DNA of 53,379 nucleotides from Acidimicrobiales bacterium (GCA_029263175.1 JAJCXZ010000057.1:1-53379), one strand, 5' to 3'; positions 35,518-46,500 are shown, counted from the first letter of the stretch. The notes: generated by a model not told the origin, from the letters alone. Numbers and translations: made by a program.

Positions 35518-38500
35518 CTAGAACTCGACATCCTCGTAGGAGGTGCCTTGAGTGGCACTGTACCCTTCCGCTACTCGTGCCTTGGCAACGAGCACCGCCA
35601 GACCGGCCACGGTTGATTCCTCGAACATGTCGACGAGCTCGAGCTCGACACCGAGAGCTTCTCGGATACGCACATTGGCTCGCACGGCCTGAATCGACGT
35701 GGCGCCGAGGTCGAAGAGGTCGTCGGTGACACCGACTCCGTCGACACCCAGCTGACTACGCCAGATATCGAGGATCGCCTGCTCAGCCTCATCCCGCGGT
35801 GCCACCAACTCGCGGTCTTGCTCGTCGTGGGTGAAGTCCGGCGGCGGCAGCGCCGACCGGTCGAGCTTGCCCGTCGAAGTCGTCGGAAGCGAACCGCTCA
35901 CGACATACCGGGAGGGAAGCATGTAGCGCGGCAGGACGCGGTGCAGGTGAGCCCGGACGTCCTTCGGGACCGCTCCGGTCGACGTGACGATGTGGCCTAC
36001 GATCGTGGCGTCCCCGGTGGGGCCGTCCACCACGGCAACCGCGGCATCGCGAACCTCGGCATGGCCGACGAGCGCGGACTCGATCTCGCCGAGCTCGATG
36101 CGATGGCCCGCGACCTTCACTTGATTGTCGACTCGGCCGAGGCAATCGAAACGTCCATCTGCTCGTAGCCGTCCGAGGTCACCGGTGCGGTAGAGGAATC
36201 CGCCACCGAAGGGATTCGGCCCGAAGCGCTCGGCCGAGAGCTCGGGTCGGTTGAGATAGCCCGGCGTGACGCCGACGCCGCCGACATAGATCTCGCCGAT
36301 CACACCAACCGGAAGGATTCGCTGCGCCGAATCGAGTACGAACATCGAGTAGTTGTCGATGGGCGTACCGACCGTTATGTCGTCGTCCTTCGTCACCTGA
36401 TCGACGGAGCAGTAGACGGTGACCTCTGTCGGCCCATACATGTTCCACAGTTCGCCGCCCCGGTCCAGCAGCGCATCAGCCAACGGTCGAAGCAGTGGCT
36501 CACCGGTGGTCAGCATCTTGAGGCCGGGCAAGCCGCCCCACCCCGTCTCGAGCAGGAGCTTCCAGGCCGGGGGCGTCGCTTCCATGATCGTTGCACCCTC
36601 ACGAACCAGAAGGTCGGCCAACCGGTGGCCATCCAGAATCTCCTCGTCGGTGGCAATGGCGACACGCGCCCCGAGACTCAGTGGGAGCCAGATCTCGAGG
36701 GTGTGGGGATCGAACGACAGGCGTGAGATCGCAGCCACGACGTCGGTCGCGGTCATTCCCGGACGGGTCGCCATCGCACTCAAGAAGTTCAGCGAGCAAT
36801 AGTGCGGAACCTGGACGGCTTTCGGCCTGCCCGTTGATCCCGATGTGAAGATCACGTAGGCCAAGTCGCCCGCGCCCGGCCCCGGCAGTGCAGTGGCCAC
36901 GGGCGGAACATCGGCATCCTCGATCGCGTTCCATTCGAACACCGGCTCGTAGGCCTGCGGAAGGTCGGGGATGAAGTCCCCGTGGGCTATGACGGCCACC
37001 GGAGAGGCGTCTTCGATCATCGCGGCGAGCCGCGCCCGTGGATAGCTGGGATCCAGCGGGAGATACGCCGCACCGCTGCGCCACACCGCAAGCATCGCGA
37101 CGACGACATCAATCGATCGCTCCATCATCACGCCGACGATCGAGTCCGTGGTCAGGCCCTGTTCATGGAGGATCTGTGCAGCATGATCCGCCCGGCGGAG
37201 AAGGTCGCCGTAGGTGATCTCACGACCGTCGCAGCGGATGGCGATTCGGCCCGGCTCACGAGTTGCCATCTCCGCGATTCGCTGGGGCATCGGGACCGTG
37301 CCGTAGTCGATCTGAGGACCGGCGACGGCCGCGGCGACCACGCCCTCGGCAACCAATGGAACGTCGCCGACGCGGGTCGAAGGATTGGCCGCCACAGTGG
37401 CGATCAGCGAGTCGAGAAGGGAGAGCCAACGAGCAATGGTGGCCTCATCGAACAGATCGGTGTTGTAGTGGCAGTCGGCGAACAGGCCCCCGGACTCCTC
37501 GAACAGGTTGCAGAAGATGTCGCCCATGAGCCCCACGATGGGGACCTCGCGGACTGTGGTCTCAAGTCCGGTGAAGGGCTCCTCGGGAACTCGGCGATCG
37601 AGGTTGAAGCCGATCACCTGGAGCGCTTGACCATCCGATCGGCGACCATCGACGTTGTCTCGGGACAAGTTGCCGGAGGTGAACGGCAGATGATCCTGGC
37701 CGTCGAGCAGCTCTTCGGCCGCTCGCTTGACCAACTCGTCGAACGGCTCGTCAGGGTTCACCGACATGCGCAACGGGATGTTCTGCACACACTGGCCGAC
37801 GAGGTTCGGTAGATCCGCAAGCACCTGACCCGCGGTGGGAATGCCGACGACCAGGTCGTCGCTTCCCGACAACCGGTGCAGGAGGGAGTAGAACGCCGCG
37901 AGCATGACGGCGAACGGGGTGGTGCGAGAGTGCGACGCAAGTGCGCCGACTCGACTCATCGTTTCGGGGTGGAACTCGTGGTGCACCGAGGCGCCCCCGT
38001 AGGACCAGCTTCCCGGGACCGGGTGATCGGTCGGCAGGCTGATCGGCTCGGGGGTGGTTTCGAACTTCTCGGACCAGAAGTCGGCAATCCGCCGGCCTTC
38101 CTCGCCAGCGCTGATCTCGCGCTGCCATCCGACGAAGTCTCGCACGGTGTCGACGGCCGGCAGCTCCGGCTGAACCCCCGCGACGAACGCGTTGTAACAG
38201 GTACGGATCTCGTCGATCACGATGACCGCAGACCAGCCGTCGTAGGCGATGTGATCGCCAGAGAACTGCAGAATGTGATCCTCGTCGGCGATCCGGACGA
38301 TCTGGCAGTGATAGAGGATTCCTCCGACATGGTCCATCGGCCTGCGCATGAGTGCATCGAGAGTCGCCTCGATGTTTGACGGCATCAGCTCAGCACCCAC
38401 GGCGCGGAGGTCAACAGGGTCGATTCTGACCTGTGGGGCCAGGACGGGGGTCTGCCTCTCGCCATCTGAGGAGAAGCGGTGGTGCAAAGCCCCGTGCCGA

Positions 38501-41500
38501 GCGATCACCAGGCGGGCGGCAGCCTCCAAGGTCCGACGATGGAGAGGACCCCGAAGCCGGGCCGCGAAAGAGTCGGTGTAGGCGTTCGCCGCCCCAGCAC
38601 CGATCGCCGAGGCTACGAAGATCTCTTCCTGGCTGTCGGCCAGCTCAAAAGGGGTGATCACTGCCTCGGTCATGTCAGGCAGGAACCCGCCGAGCTGCAT
38701 GTCGAGAACCGCGTTGCGGAACGCTTCTTTCACATGGTCGATGTCGTCATCGCTGTGAGCAACGGAGAAGAAGCAGTTCTGGGCTGCGGTGAACACATAA
38801 ACGCCCTGATCGATCAGGTGGTAGAAGAGGAGGTCGGCATAGGCAAAGCTCGTCGGAACTTCCACACGGAACCATGAACTGAACTGGTTGATCCTGATCG
38901 GGACCTGACGTTCGTCGAAGAACGCATTCATCTCGGCTGCGAACACGGCGGTCCGTTCGTTCAGCCTTTCCTGAAGACCTCCACCCTCTGCCTTGAGGTG
39001 GGTGAGCACCGCCTTCGCCGCTGCCATGGCCATCGGATGGCGTACGAAGGTGCCGGCGAAAAAGGCGAGGTCAGCCTCGGGGACGGAGTCGTCACCGTAT
39101 GACCACGCTCCCCCGTCGATCCCATCCATGTACTTGCCGATGCCGGCGACAGCGCCAATGGGAACTCCACCACCGAGAATCTTGCCGTAGCAGCAAAGAT
39201 CCGGCTCGACGCCGTAGTACTCCTTGGCACCGCCGAGAGCCACGCGGAACCCGGTGATGACCTCGTCGAACACCATGGCAACATCGTGCTCCGCGGTGAT
39301 CGACCGGATCTCCTTGATGAACTCCGCGGGCCGGTTCTCGGGATGGCGGCTCTGGATGGGCTCGATCACCACGGCGGCGATCTCATCAGCGTGTTCACGG
39401 ATGAACGCGAGCGACGCCTCGGAGCCGTAGTCGAGGATCCAGGCGTTCTCCACGGAAGCATCCGTGATCCCCGGGCTGGCGGGCACGGTGAGTAGTTCGC
39501 CATCAAGGATCTGAGGACGGGCAACGACTTCGTCGAAGACACCGTGGTAGTCGCCCGAGAAGTAGACGATCTTGTCGCGGCCTGAGTAGGTACGAGCGAG
39601 GCGTACCGCAGCGGTCAGCCCCTCGGAACCGGTGTTGCAGAAGGAAACACGTTCGTTGCCGGTGATCTCGCGAACAAGCTCGGCAACCTCGCCGGCCAGG
39701 CTCATTTGGGGGCCGATCTCGAGACCCCGCCCGAGCTGATCGGCGATGGCCTCCGTGACGAAGTCGGGGGAGTGGCCGAGGAACCCGATACCGAACCCAG
39801 TGGTGATGTCGACGTAGTCGTTTCCATCGATGTCCCACACATGGGATCCGGCAGACCGCTCGGTGACGATCTGGTACACGAGGTCCTTCCAGTGCTGATG
39901 GAATCCTGCGACGGAGCGCGGATCGGCCTGGACGCCGCGGAACCGTTCGGCGTGAGCCCGTGAGCTTGCCGTTCTTGCCAGCAGGCGCGAGGTCAGCGCA
40001 TCGAGGTGAGCCTGCTGCGTCGCGGTGAGGGCGCCACCCTTCTCCTTCTTGATCTCCTTGTAGGGGCCGAAGCGCACCCGGCTGACTTCGTTGTCGCCAG
40101 GGCGTTCCGGGGCCTTGGGGCCTCGTCGTCGATCAGCGGGCACCGGCGCAGCAGCCGCCGGCTCGGTCGCCACTTCAGCAACAGGAGCGGGCGCGACCGG
40201 AGCAGTCATGCTCCCGGACATGAGCATCATCTGCTGCTGAAGCAGCTGCATTGTCTGCTGCATCATCTGCATCTGCATCTGCATCGCATCGCCGGTGACG
40301 GCAGGCATGGAGGGCATCTGCATCGCCGGCATCGCTATCGGTGTCGCCATCGCCGGCGCGCCGGCCGGTTGTTCGGCAGCCGTGACCACCGGCGCAGGCG
40401 GAGCTTCCGCGGCGAAGCGATCGGAGGGCATTGCCTCGGCGAGATGGGCGGAGAGGGCCGTCACGGTCGACAGATCGCCGAGGAGCTCTCGGAATCGCAC
40501 TGGCACGCCCATCTCCCGCTTCAACAGCGTGGCCGTCTGGGTGAGTGTGAGCGAGTCGAAGCCCATCTCGACGAACGGTGTGTCGTATTCGGCGGCAGGG
40601 AGCTCGATACCGGAAAAATCGCTCATCAACTTGGCGACAGCCAACGCGATGTTGTCGAGACGTTCCATGATTTTTTGACCTTCGGGCTTTGTGGGGCGTT
40701 GGGACGAAAGGGGTTGGGATGATGGGAGCGCAACGGCCGGCGCAGGACTGGGACTCGCCTCAATCCCAGCGAGTGGTGGTGGGTCGACCCAGTGACGGGT
40801 CCGCTCCCATGGGTAGGTGGGAAGCTGGACTCGCCGACGGAGTTCGTCACCCCAGTACGCGTTCCAGTCGATGTCGACACCGAGCGTCCACAGCCGACCG
40901 AGGCTGGCGAGGACTGCGTCCAGGGCGGGAGCCGGATCCTTGGGCTGGCCCAACGAATCGACCGCGGTCAAATCGATGTTCTCGCCTCGGTGCTGGAGTG
41001 CAGCGTTGCTCAGCGTCTTCCCGGGTCCGACCTCGAGCAGGACCCGTCGATGCCCATCAGCGAGCGTCATGAGAGCATCGCTGAAGCGCACGGCGTTGCG
41101 GAGCTGTGCGGTCCAGTAGTCGGGATCGACCGCCTGTTCGTCGGTCAGCCAAGTGCCGGTCAGCGTCGAAACGATGGGGATCGACGGCGCCCGGCGTTCG
41201 GCCGATGCGACGACGCTTTGGAAGGGCGCCAGGATCGGTTCCATCATCTCGCTGTGGAACGCGTGCGATGTATGGAGTTCGATCGTGTCTTGTTCGAGGG
41301 TGCTCATTCGCTCTTCGAAACGGACAATCGCATCGTGGGGACCCGAGACTACGGATATGCCGGGGGCGTTGCTGGCAGCAAGGGCGACCCCGTCGCCGAG
41401 GTGGGGCTGGAGTTCTTCGACCGAGAGGCGAACGGCGCGCATGTCGCCGCCCGGCAGATCCTGCATGAGGCGTCCGCGTTCGGCAATGATCCGCAGGGCA

Positions 41501-43443
41501 TCGCCGAGGCTGAAAACGCCGGCGCGCGTCGCGGCAACGAACTCGCCGACGCTGTGGCCGACCATTGCTTCGGGTGTGACTCCCCAGGACTCCCAGAGTT
41601 CGGCCAGGGCATACGACACCGTGAAGATCGATGGCTGTGCCAGATAGGTCTGCTCGAGCCGGCGGTTGGCTTCATCGATGTCAGATGTGGGATACAGCAC
41701 GGTTCGGAGATCAAGCCCGAGGTGCGGTTCGGCGAGGCGCGCGCACTCATCGACAGCTGCTCGGAAAACGGGTTCGCTCTCATGGAGTTCAGCACCCATG
41801 CCGGCGTACTGCGACCCCTGTCCCGGGAACATGAAGACCACTGAACCAGGAGCCTGCGTGAGCTCGTTGTGGGCTCCGTTGCGAGGCTCCCGCAGTCGCT
41901 GGGCGACCTCCGCCTTGTCGGCGCCGACCACGATCCGTCGGTGCGAAAAGGCCGAGCGGCCCTGGTTGAGTGTGTAGGCGACCTCGGGCAATGCTTCTTT
42001 TGTGGACTCCATCATCGTCGCGAATTGCTCGACCTGACGATCGAGCGCGGCTGCTGACTTGGCGGACAACATGACCAGCTGGCGTGATCGTGACCCAGAG
42101 ATGGCGACAGGGTCGGGCGCTTCCTGCAGCACCGCGTGGGCGTTGGTTCCGCCCACGCCGAACGAGCTGATACCGGCCCGCCGGGGTGTCTCGGTCTTGG
42201 GCCAGGGTGTCAGACGATCGGCCACATAGAAGGGGCTCGACTCGAAGTCGATCGCCGGGTTCGGCGCTTCGTAGTTGAGAGTCGGCGGGATCGCCTCGTT
42301 CTGCAGAGACAACACCGTCTTGATGACGCCGGCGACTCCTGATGCTGCATCGAGGTGACCGACGTTGGATTTCACGGCTCCGAGAGCAGCAAACTGGTTC
42401 TTGTCGGTGCCGGCTCGGAACGCCTTCGTCAACGCGGCAACCTCGATGGGGTCTCCCATCGGCGTAGCAGTGCCATGAGCCTCGACATAGCTGATGCTCT
42501 CGGGCTCGATGCCGGCAAGGCTGTGAGCCATCGAGATGACCTCGGCTTGGCCGTCGATACTGGGCGCGGTGAAGCTGGCCTTGTCCACGCCGTCGTTGTT
42601 CAGCGCCGTGCTCCGGATGACAGCGAGGATGTTGTCCCGGTCGGCTACCGCGTCGTCCAACCGCTTGAGCATGATGCAGCCGACACCGCTGGCGAAAACG
42701 GTACCGCTCGCTTTTGCGTCGAACGGCCGGCACAGACCATCCGACGAACGCATGCCCCCTTCGACATAGAAGTAGCCGCGCTCTTGCGGCAGGAACAGGG
42801 TCACGCCACCGGCGAGGGCCATGTCGGACTCATAGTTGAGCAGGCTTTGGGAGGCGAGCGAGATGGCGACGAGTGAGGTCGAGCACGCCGTCTGCACATT
42901 GATCGCCGGCCCGGTCAGGTTGAAGAGGAACGACGTGCGCGTCGGAAGGTAGTCCCGCTCGTTGGAGATCATGTGGGTGAACGAGTCGAGCGACTGGAGG
43001 CGAACGAATCCCTCGATTGCTTCCCGGTCCGGCGAGAGGTTGTAGAACAGGTAGCTGTTCATGAAGCTGCCGCAGTACACACCGACGGGGCGGTCGGTCC
43101 CATCCGGGGCGTAGCCGGCGTTCTCCATGCACTCCCATGCGGTCTCGAGCCAGATTCGCTGCTGCGGGTCCATCGAGCGCGCCTCGCGAGGCTGGATACC
43201 GAAAAACTCGGCATCGAACATCTCGACGTCGTCGAGCATGCCCGTGGCAGGCACATAGTCGGGGTCGCGTCGGAACTCCTCGAGGTCACGCTCGTAGGGA
43301 GCGAGTTCGTCGTCGGTCAGGGACCGAAGGCCGGGCACACCATCGCGGAGGTTCGCCCAGAAGGTGTCGAGATCGGGCGCGCCGGGGAAACGTCCCGCCA
43401 TACCCACAATCGCGATTGAAGACTCGGCTTCGCTCGCATTCAT
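35518..43443 (-). CDS. Hybrid PKS-aminotransferase-NRPS: KS-AT-ACP-AMT-C-A-PCP
   Basis: 2641 residues. KS (about 8-435): Cys 187 (TACSTS), His 323 (EAHGTAT), His 363 (KSNVGHL). AT (about 535-830): Ser 631 (GHSVGEF) and HAFHS at 727-731, predicting malonyl-CoA. ACP: Ser 964 (GFDSL). A Met/Gln-rich linker (about 1035-1080) leads to a GSAM-like PLP aminotransferase (about 1140-1580), Lys 1421 (CYGKILGGG). C domain (about 1590-2030): DHIAYDG, keeping the catalytic second His. A domain (about 2055-2530): TSGSTGRPK, pocket read as D-P-L-E-L-T-M-V-Y-K (unassigned). PCP: Ser 2583 (LGATSIQ). KR, DH and ER are absent, fitting transamination of the beta-keto group. The ATG at 43443 has AGGAGG nine bases upstream; the TTG at 43449 is too close to it. 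Confidence 0.95.
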   Translation of the reverse strand: MNASEAESSIAIVGMAGRFPGAPDLDTFWANLRDGVPGLRSLTDDELAPYERDLEEFRRDPDYVPATGMLDDVEMFDAEFFGIQPREARSMDPQQRIWLETAWECMENAGYAPDGTDRPVGVYCGSFMNSYLFYNLSPDREAIEGFVRLQSLDSFTHMISNERDYLPTRTSFLFNLTGPAINVQTACSTSLVAISLASQSLLNYESDMALAGGVTLFLPQERGYFYVEGGMRSSDGLCRPFDAKASGTVFASGVGCIMLKRLDDAVADRDNILAVIRSTALNNDGVDKASFTAPSIDGQAEVISMAHSLAGIEPESISYVEAHGTATPMGDPIEVAALTKAFRAGTDKNQFAALGAVKSNVGHLDAASGVAGVIKTVLSLQNEAIPPTLNYEAPNPAIDFESSPFYVADRLTPWPKTETPRRAGISSFGVGGTNAHAVLQEAPDPVAISGSRSRQLVMLSAKSAAALDRQVEQFATMMESTKEALPEVAYTLNQGRSAFSHRRIVVGADKAEVAQRLREPRNGAHNELTQAPGSVVFMFPGQGSQYAGMGAELHESEPVFRAAVDECARLAEPHLGLDLRTVLYPTSDIDEANRRLEQTYLAQPSIFTVSYALAELWESWGVTPEAMVGHSVGEFVAATRAGVFSLGDALRIIAERGRLMQDLPGGDMRAVRLSVEELQPHLGDGVALAASNAPGISVVSGPHDAIVRFEERMSTLEQDTIELHTSHAFHSEMMEPILAPFQSVVASAERRAPSIPIVSTLTGTWLTDEQAVDPDYWTAQLRNAVRFSDALMTLADGHRRVLLEVGPGKTLSNAALQHRGENIDLTAVDSLGQPKDPAPALDAVLASLGRLWTLGVDIDWNAYWGDELRRRVQLPTYPWERTRHWVDPPPLAGIEASPSPAPAVALPSSQPLSSQRPTKPEGQKIMERLDNIALAVAKLMSDFSGIELPAAEYDTPFVEMGFDSLTLTQTATLLKREMGVPVRFRELLGDLSTVTALSAHLAEAMPSDRFAAEAPPAPVVTAAEQPAGAPAMATPIAMPAMQMPSMPAVTGDAMQMQMQMMQQTMQLLQQQMMLMSGSMTAPVAPAPVAEVATEPAAAAPVPADRRRGPKAPERPGDNEVSRVRFGPYKEIKKEKGGALTATQQAHLDALTSRLLARTASSRAHAERFRGVQADPRSVAGFHQHWKDLVYQIVTERSAGSHVWDIDGNDYVDITTGFGIGFLGHSPDFVTEAIADQLGRGLEIGPQMSLAGEVAELVREITGNERVSFCNTGSEGLTAAVRLARTYSGRDKIVYFSGDYHGVFDEVVARPQILDGELLTVPASPGITDASVENAWILDYGSEASLAFIREHADEIAAVVIEPIQSRHPENRPAEFIKEIRSITAEHDVAMVFDEVITGFRVALGGAKEYYGVEPDLCCYGKILGGGVPIGAVAGIGKYMDGIDGGAWSYGDDSVPEADLAFFAGTFVRHPMAMAAAKAVLTHLKAEGGGLQERLNERTAVFAAEMNAFFDERQVPIRINQFSSWFRVEVPTSFAYADLLFYHLIDQGVYVFTAAQNCFFSVAHSDDDIDHVKEAFRNAVLDMQLGGFLPDMTEAVITPFELADSQEEIFVASAIGAGAANAYTDSFAARLRGPLHRRTLEAAARLVIARHGALHHRFSSDGERQTPVLAPQVRIDPVDLRAVGAELMPSNIEATLDALMRRPMDHVGGILYHCQIVRIADEDHILQFSGDHIAYDGWSAVIVIDEIRTCYNAFVAGVQPELPAVDTVRDFVGWQREISAGEEGRRIADFWSEKFETTPEPISLPTDHPVPGSWSYGGASVHHEFHPETMSRVGALASHSRTTPFAVMLAAFYSLLHRLSGSDDLVVGIPTAGQVLADLPNLVGQCVQNIPLRMSVNPDEPFDELVKRAAEELLDGQDHLPFTSGNLSRDNVDGRRSDGQALQVIGFNLDRRVPEEPFTGLETTVREVPIVGLMGDIFCNLFEESGGLFADCHYNTDLFDEATIARWLSLLDSLIATVAANPSTRVGDVPLVAEGVVAAAVAGPQIDYGTVPMPQRIAEMATREPGRIAIRCDGREITYGDLLRRADHAAQILHEQGLTTDSIVGVMMERSIDVVVAMLAVWRSGAAYLPLDPSYPRARLAAMIEDASPVAVIAHGDFIPDLPQAYEPVFEWNAIEDADVPPVATALPGPGAGDLAYVIFTSGSTGRPKAVQVPHYCSLNFLSAMATRPGMTATDVVAAISRLSFDPHTLEIWLPLSLGARVAIATDEEILDGHRLADLLVREGATIMEATPPAWKLLLETGWGGLPGLKMLTTGEPLLRPLADALLDRGGELWNMYGPTEVTVYCSVDQVTKDDDITVGTPIDNYSMFVLDSAQRILPVGVIGEIYVGGVGVTPGYLNRPELSAERFGPNPFGGGFLYRTGDLGRLRADGRFDCLGRVDNQVKVAGHRIELGEIESALVGHAEVRDAAVAVVDGPTGDATIVGHIVTSTGAVPKDVRAHLHRVLPRYMLPSRYVVSGSLPTTSTGKLDRSALPPPDFTHDEQDRELVAPRDEAEQAILDIWRSQLGVDGVGVTDDLFDLGATSIQAVRANVRIREALGVELELVDMFEESTVAGLAVLVAKARVAEGYSATQGTSYEDVEF

Positions 43444-43452
43444 CCCCAACCA

Positions 43453-43474
43453 CCTCCTCGGATCGACATCCGAG
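43453..43474 (-). promoter_or_regulatory. RBS of the hybrid PKS/NRPS gene with overlapping hairpin
   Basis: On the minus strand AGGAGG (43458-43453) is the strongest Shine-Dalgarno in the window. A seven-pair perfect stem, CTCGGAT/ATCCGAG around GTCG (43474-43468 with 43463-43457), ends inside it. The hairpin could modulate access to the ribosome site. The rest of the 127-bp divergent gap to hrpA shows no promoter I can place with confidence. Confidence 0.4.
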
Positions 43475-43570
43475 CTGCCTGATCCCTTCCCGGGGGTACG
43501 TCAAAGATCACCAACGGAGCGTTCACCATACGTCTGTATTCGGTCGCAAACAGACCACAATGAGCCTCCG

Positions 43571-46500
43571 ATGAAGACTGGCCCGATCGCATATCCTCCG
43601 GAACTCCCGATCACCGAGCGGCGTACTGAAATCATCGACGCGCTCGCTACCAGCCAGGTCATCGTCGTGGCCGGTGAAACCGGTTCGGGCAAGAGCACAC
43701 AGTTGCCGAAGTTTTGTCTCGAAGCCGCTCCTGGCGACGACCGCCTGATCGGCCACACGCAGCCTCGTCGCCTCGCCGCACGGTCGATCGCTGAACGGGT
43801 TGCCGCCGAACTCGACACCACAGTCGGTGGTTTGGTCGGCTACACCGTGCGATTCGACGATGAAGTCAGCGCTGACACACGCATCCGCCTCATGACCGAC
43901 GGCATCCTCCTCGCCGAGATCCAGCGCGACCCGATGCTTCGGCGGTATCGCACCCTGATCATCGACGAGGCTCACGAACGCAGCCTGAACATCGATTTCC
44001 TGCTCGGCTATCTCGCACGCCTCCTTCCCCAGCGTCCGGATCTGAACCTGATCATCACCTCGGCCACCATCGACACCGAGCGCTTCTCTGCCCACTTCGA
44101 CGGGGCGCCGATCATCGAGGTTTCCGGGCGGACGTACCCGGTCGAAGTTCGCTACAGTCCGCCGGCCGACCCGAACGACCCCGACGCTCCGACGCTCGAC
44201 CAACCCGAGGCCATCGAGCACGCAGTCCGGGAGCTGCTTCGCGATCAGCCGGGAGACATGTTGGTTTTCTGCTCCGGCGAGCGAGAGATCCACGATGCGG
44301 CCGATCACCTTCGCGACCAGTTGCCCGGCGACCTCGAAGTCCTTCCGTTGTATGCGCGCCTCTCGCCTGCCGAGCAGCAACGAATCTTCAAACCCGCCGG
44401 AAAGCGCCGAGTGATCCTGTCGACCAACGTCGCCGAGACATCGTTGACGGTGCCCGGGATTCATGCTGTGGTCGACACCGGCACGGCGCGTATCTCCCGG
44501 TTCAACCGCCGGACCAAGGTTCAACGGCTCCCGATCGAGCCGATCTCGCAGGCCTCGGCCAACCAGCGGGCAGGTCGCTGCGGACGCCTCGGACCCGGCG
44601 TCTGCATCCGGCTGTACACAGAGGACGAGTTCGATGCTCGGCCCGATTTCACCGAACCCGAGATCCAGCGCACCAATCTGGCGTCGGTCATCCTACAAAT
44701 GGCGGCACTGGGGCTCGGCAACGTGGCGGAGTTCCCGTTCGTCGATCCTCCGGACATGCGCGCCGTCCGCGACGGGATTCTTCTTCTCGAAGAGCTCGAC
44801 GCGGTCGTCCCGGAGCATGAAGGGAAGAAGGGGTGGCTCACCCCCCTCGGGCGCCAGCTCTCCTCGCTCCCGCTCGACCCGCGTATGGGTCGGATGCTGC
44901 TCGAGGCCGAGGACCACGGGTGTGTTCGCGAACTCCTGATCATCGTGTCGGGCCTCTCGATCCAGGACCCCCGAATCCGCCCGACCGGCGTCGGTTCCAG
45001 GGCGGCGCAGCAGAAGGCGGCCGAGTGCCACAAGCGCTATACCGACGACGAGTCCGACTTCTTGTCGTACCTCTTGCTGTGGGAGCACATCCGCACGGAG
45101 CGAACCGCGCGCACCGGCAACGGCTTTCGTCGTATGTGTCGCGATGAGTACCTCCACTTCCTGCGCATTCGAGAGTGGCAGGACGTGCACAGCCAGCTCC
45201 GCCGGGCGGTGCGGGATCTCGGTCTGCAGATCAACGACAACGACGCGCCACCCACGGCCGTACACCAGGCCGTCCTGGCCGGGCTCCTGTCCCATGTGGG
45301 CTTTTTCGACCCGGAACGGCGCGAGTACCGCGGTGCCCGCAACGCCCGGTTCGTCGTGGCGCCCGGCTCCGCGCTTCGAAAGCGCACCCCCAAGTGGCTC
45401 ATGGCGGGCGAGTTGGTCGAGACAAACCAGCTTCGCGCTCGCACGGTTGCACCGCTGAATCCGCGATGGCTGGAACGATCCGCGTCGCATCTGCTCCGAT
45501 GGGACTATTCCGACCCCTGGTGGGACGAAGATCGCGGCGCGGCGATGTGTCACGAGCGGGCTTCGCTGTACGGCCTTCCCGTCGTGCCGAACCGGTCAAT
45601 CAACCTCCACAGGGTCGAGCCCACGCTCGCGCAGACCCTCTTCGTTCGCCACGCTCTGGTCGAAACTGACACAGCGGACGTCCCGGCAATGCCGCACTAC
45701 GACTTCGTGCGTAGGAACGCCATCGTCACCGACGAGATCGTCGAGTTGGAACACCGGCTGCGACGCCGGGACCTTCATTGTTCCGACGACGAGCTCATCG
45801 ATCGGTACTCGGCTCGCCTCCCCGAGCATGTCGTGTCCCGTGCCCACTTCGAGAAGTGGTGGGGCAAACACCGCCGCCAGCACCCAACGGTGCTCGACTT
45901 CACGCTGTCCGATCTTCTCGTCGAGGGCGTGGGTCCGATCGAATTGACCGAACTACCGACCGAGTGGCCCTACGGCGACGTCAGTCTCGCGCTGAGCTAC
46001 CAGTTCGAACCCACCGAGCCGACCGACGGGCTGACGATCGACATACCTCTGGAACATGTTCGTCGACTTCGTCCGCAGCCATTCGAATGGTTGGTGCCCG
46101 CTTGGCGACCGCTCTTGATCGACGAGCTGATCCGCACCCTTCCGAAGGCCACCCGGCGAGCCCTGCTTCCGATCCCGGAAAGCGTTGCCGCCGTTGTCCC
46201 GATGCTCGATGCAAACGGGGAGCGGAGCCTCACGGTCCAGCTTGCGGCTGCTCTCACCAGCCGTAGCGGCATCGACGTCCGCCCCCACGAGCTTCGACCT
46301 GGGTCGCTCCCCACCTTCCTCCGCCCCCACTTCAGAGTCGTCGATCACGGCGAGTCGCTCGCCGAGGATGACGACCTCGAACTCCTCCAGCGACATCTGC
46401 ACGACGAAGCTAGAGTCCTCCTGGCCAAGACCAGCCACTCGCTCGAGCAATCAGAACTCATCGCGTGGACGTTCGGCGATCTCCCCGAGTCGATCGAAGC

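Noticed and set aside
40230-40330. CATCTG/CTGCTG near-repeats as a CRISPR or microsatellite array
   Set aside because: There are no spacers, and the repeat is in frame, encoding the Met/Gln linker of the hybrid synthetase.
43444-43449. TTG as start of the hybrid PKS/NRPS
   Set aside because: It lies three bases from AGGAGG; the ATG at 43443 has proper spacing.
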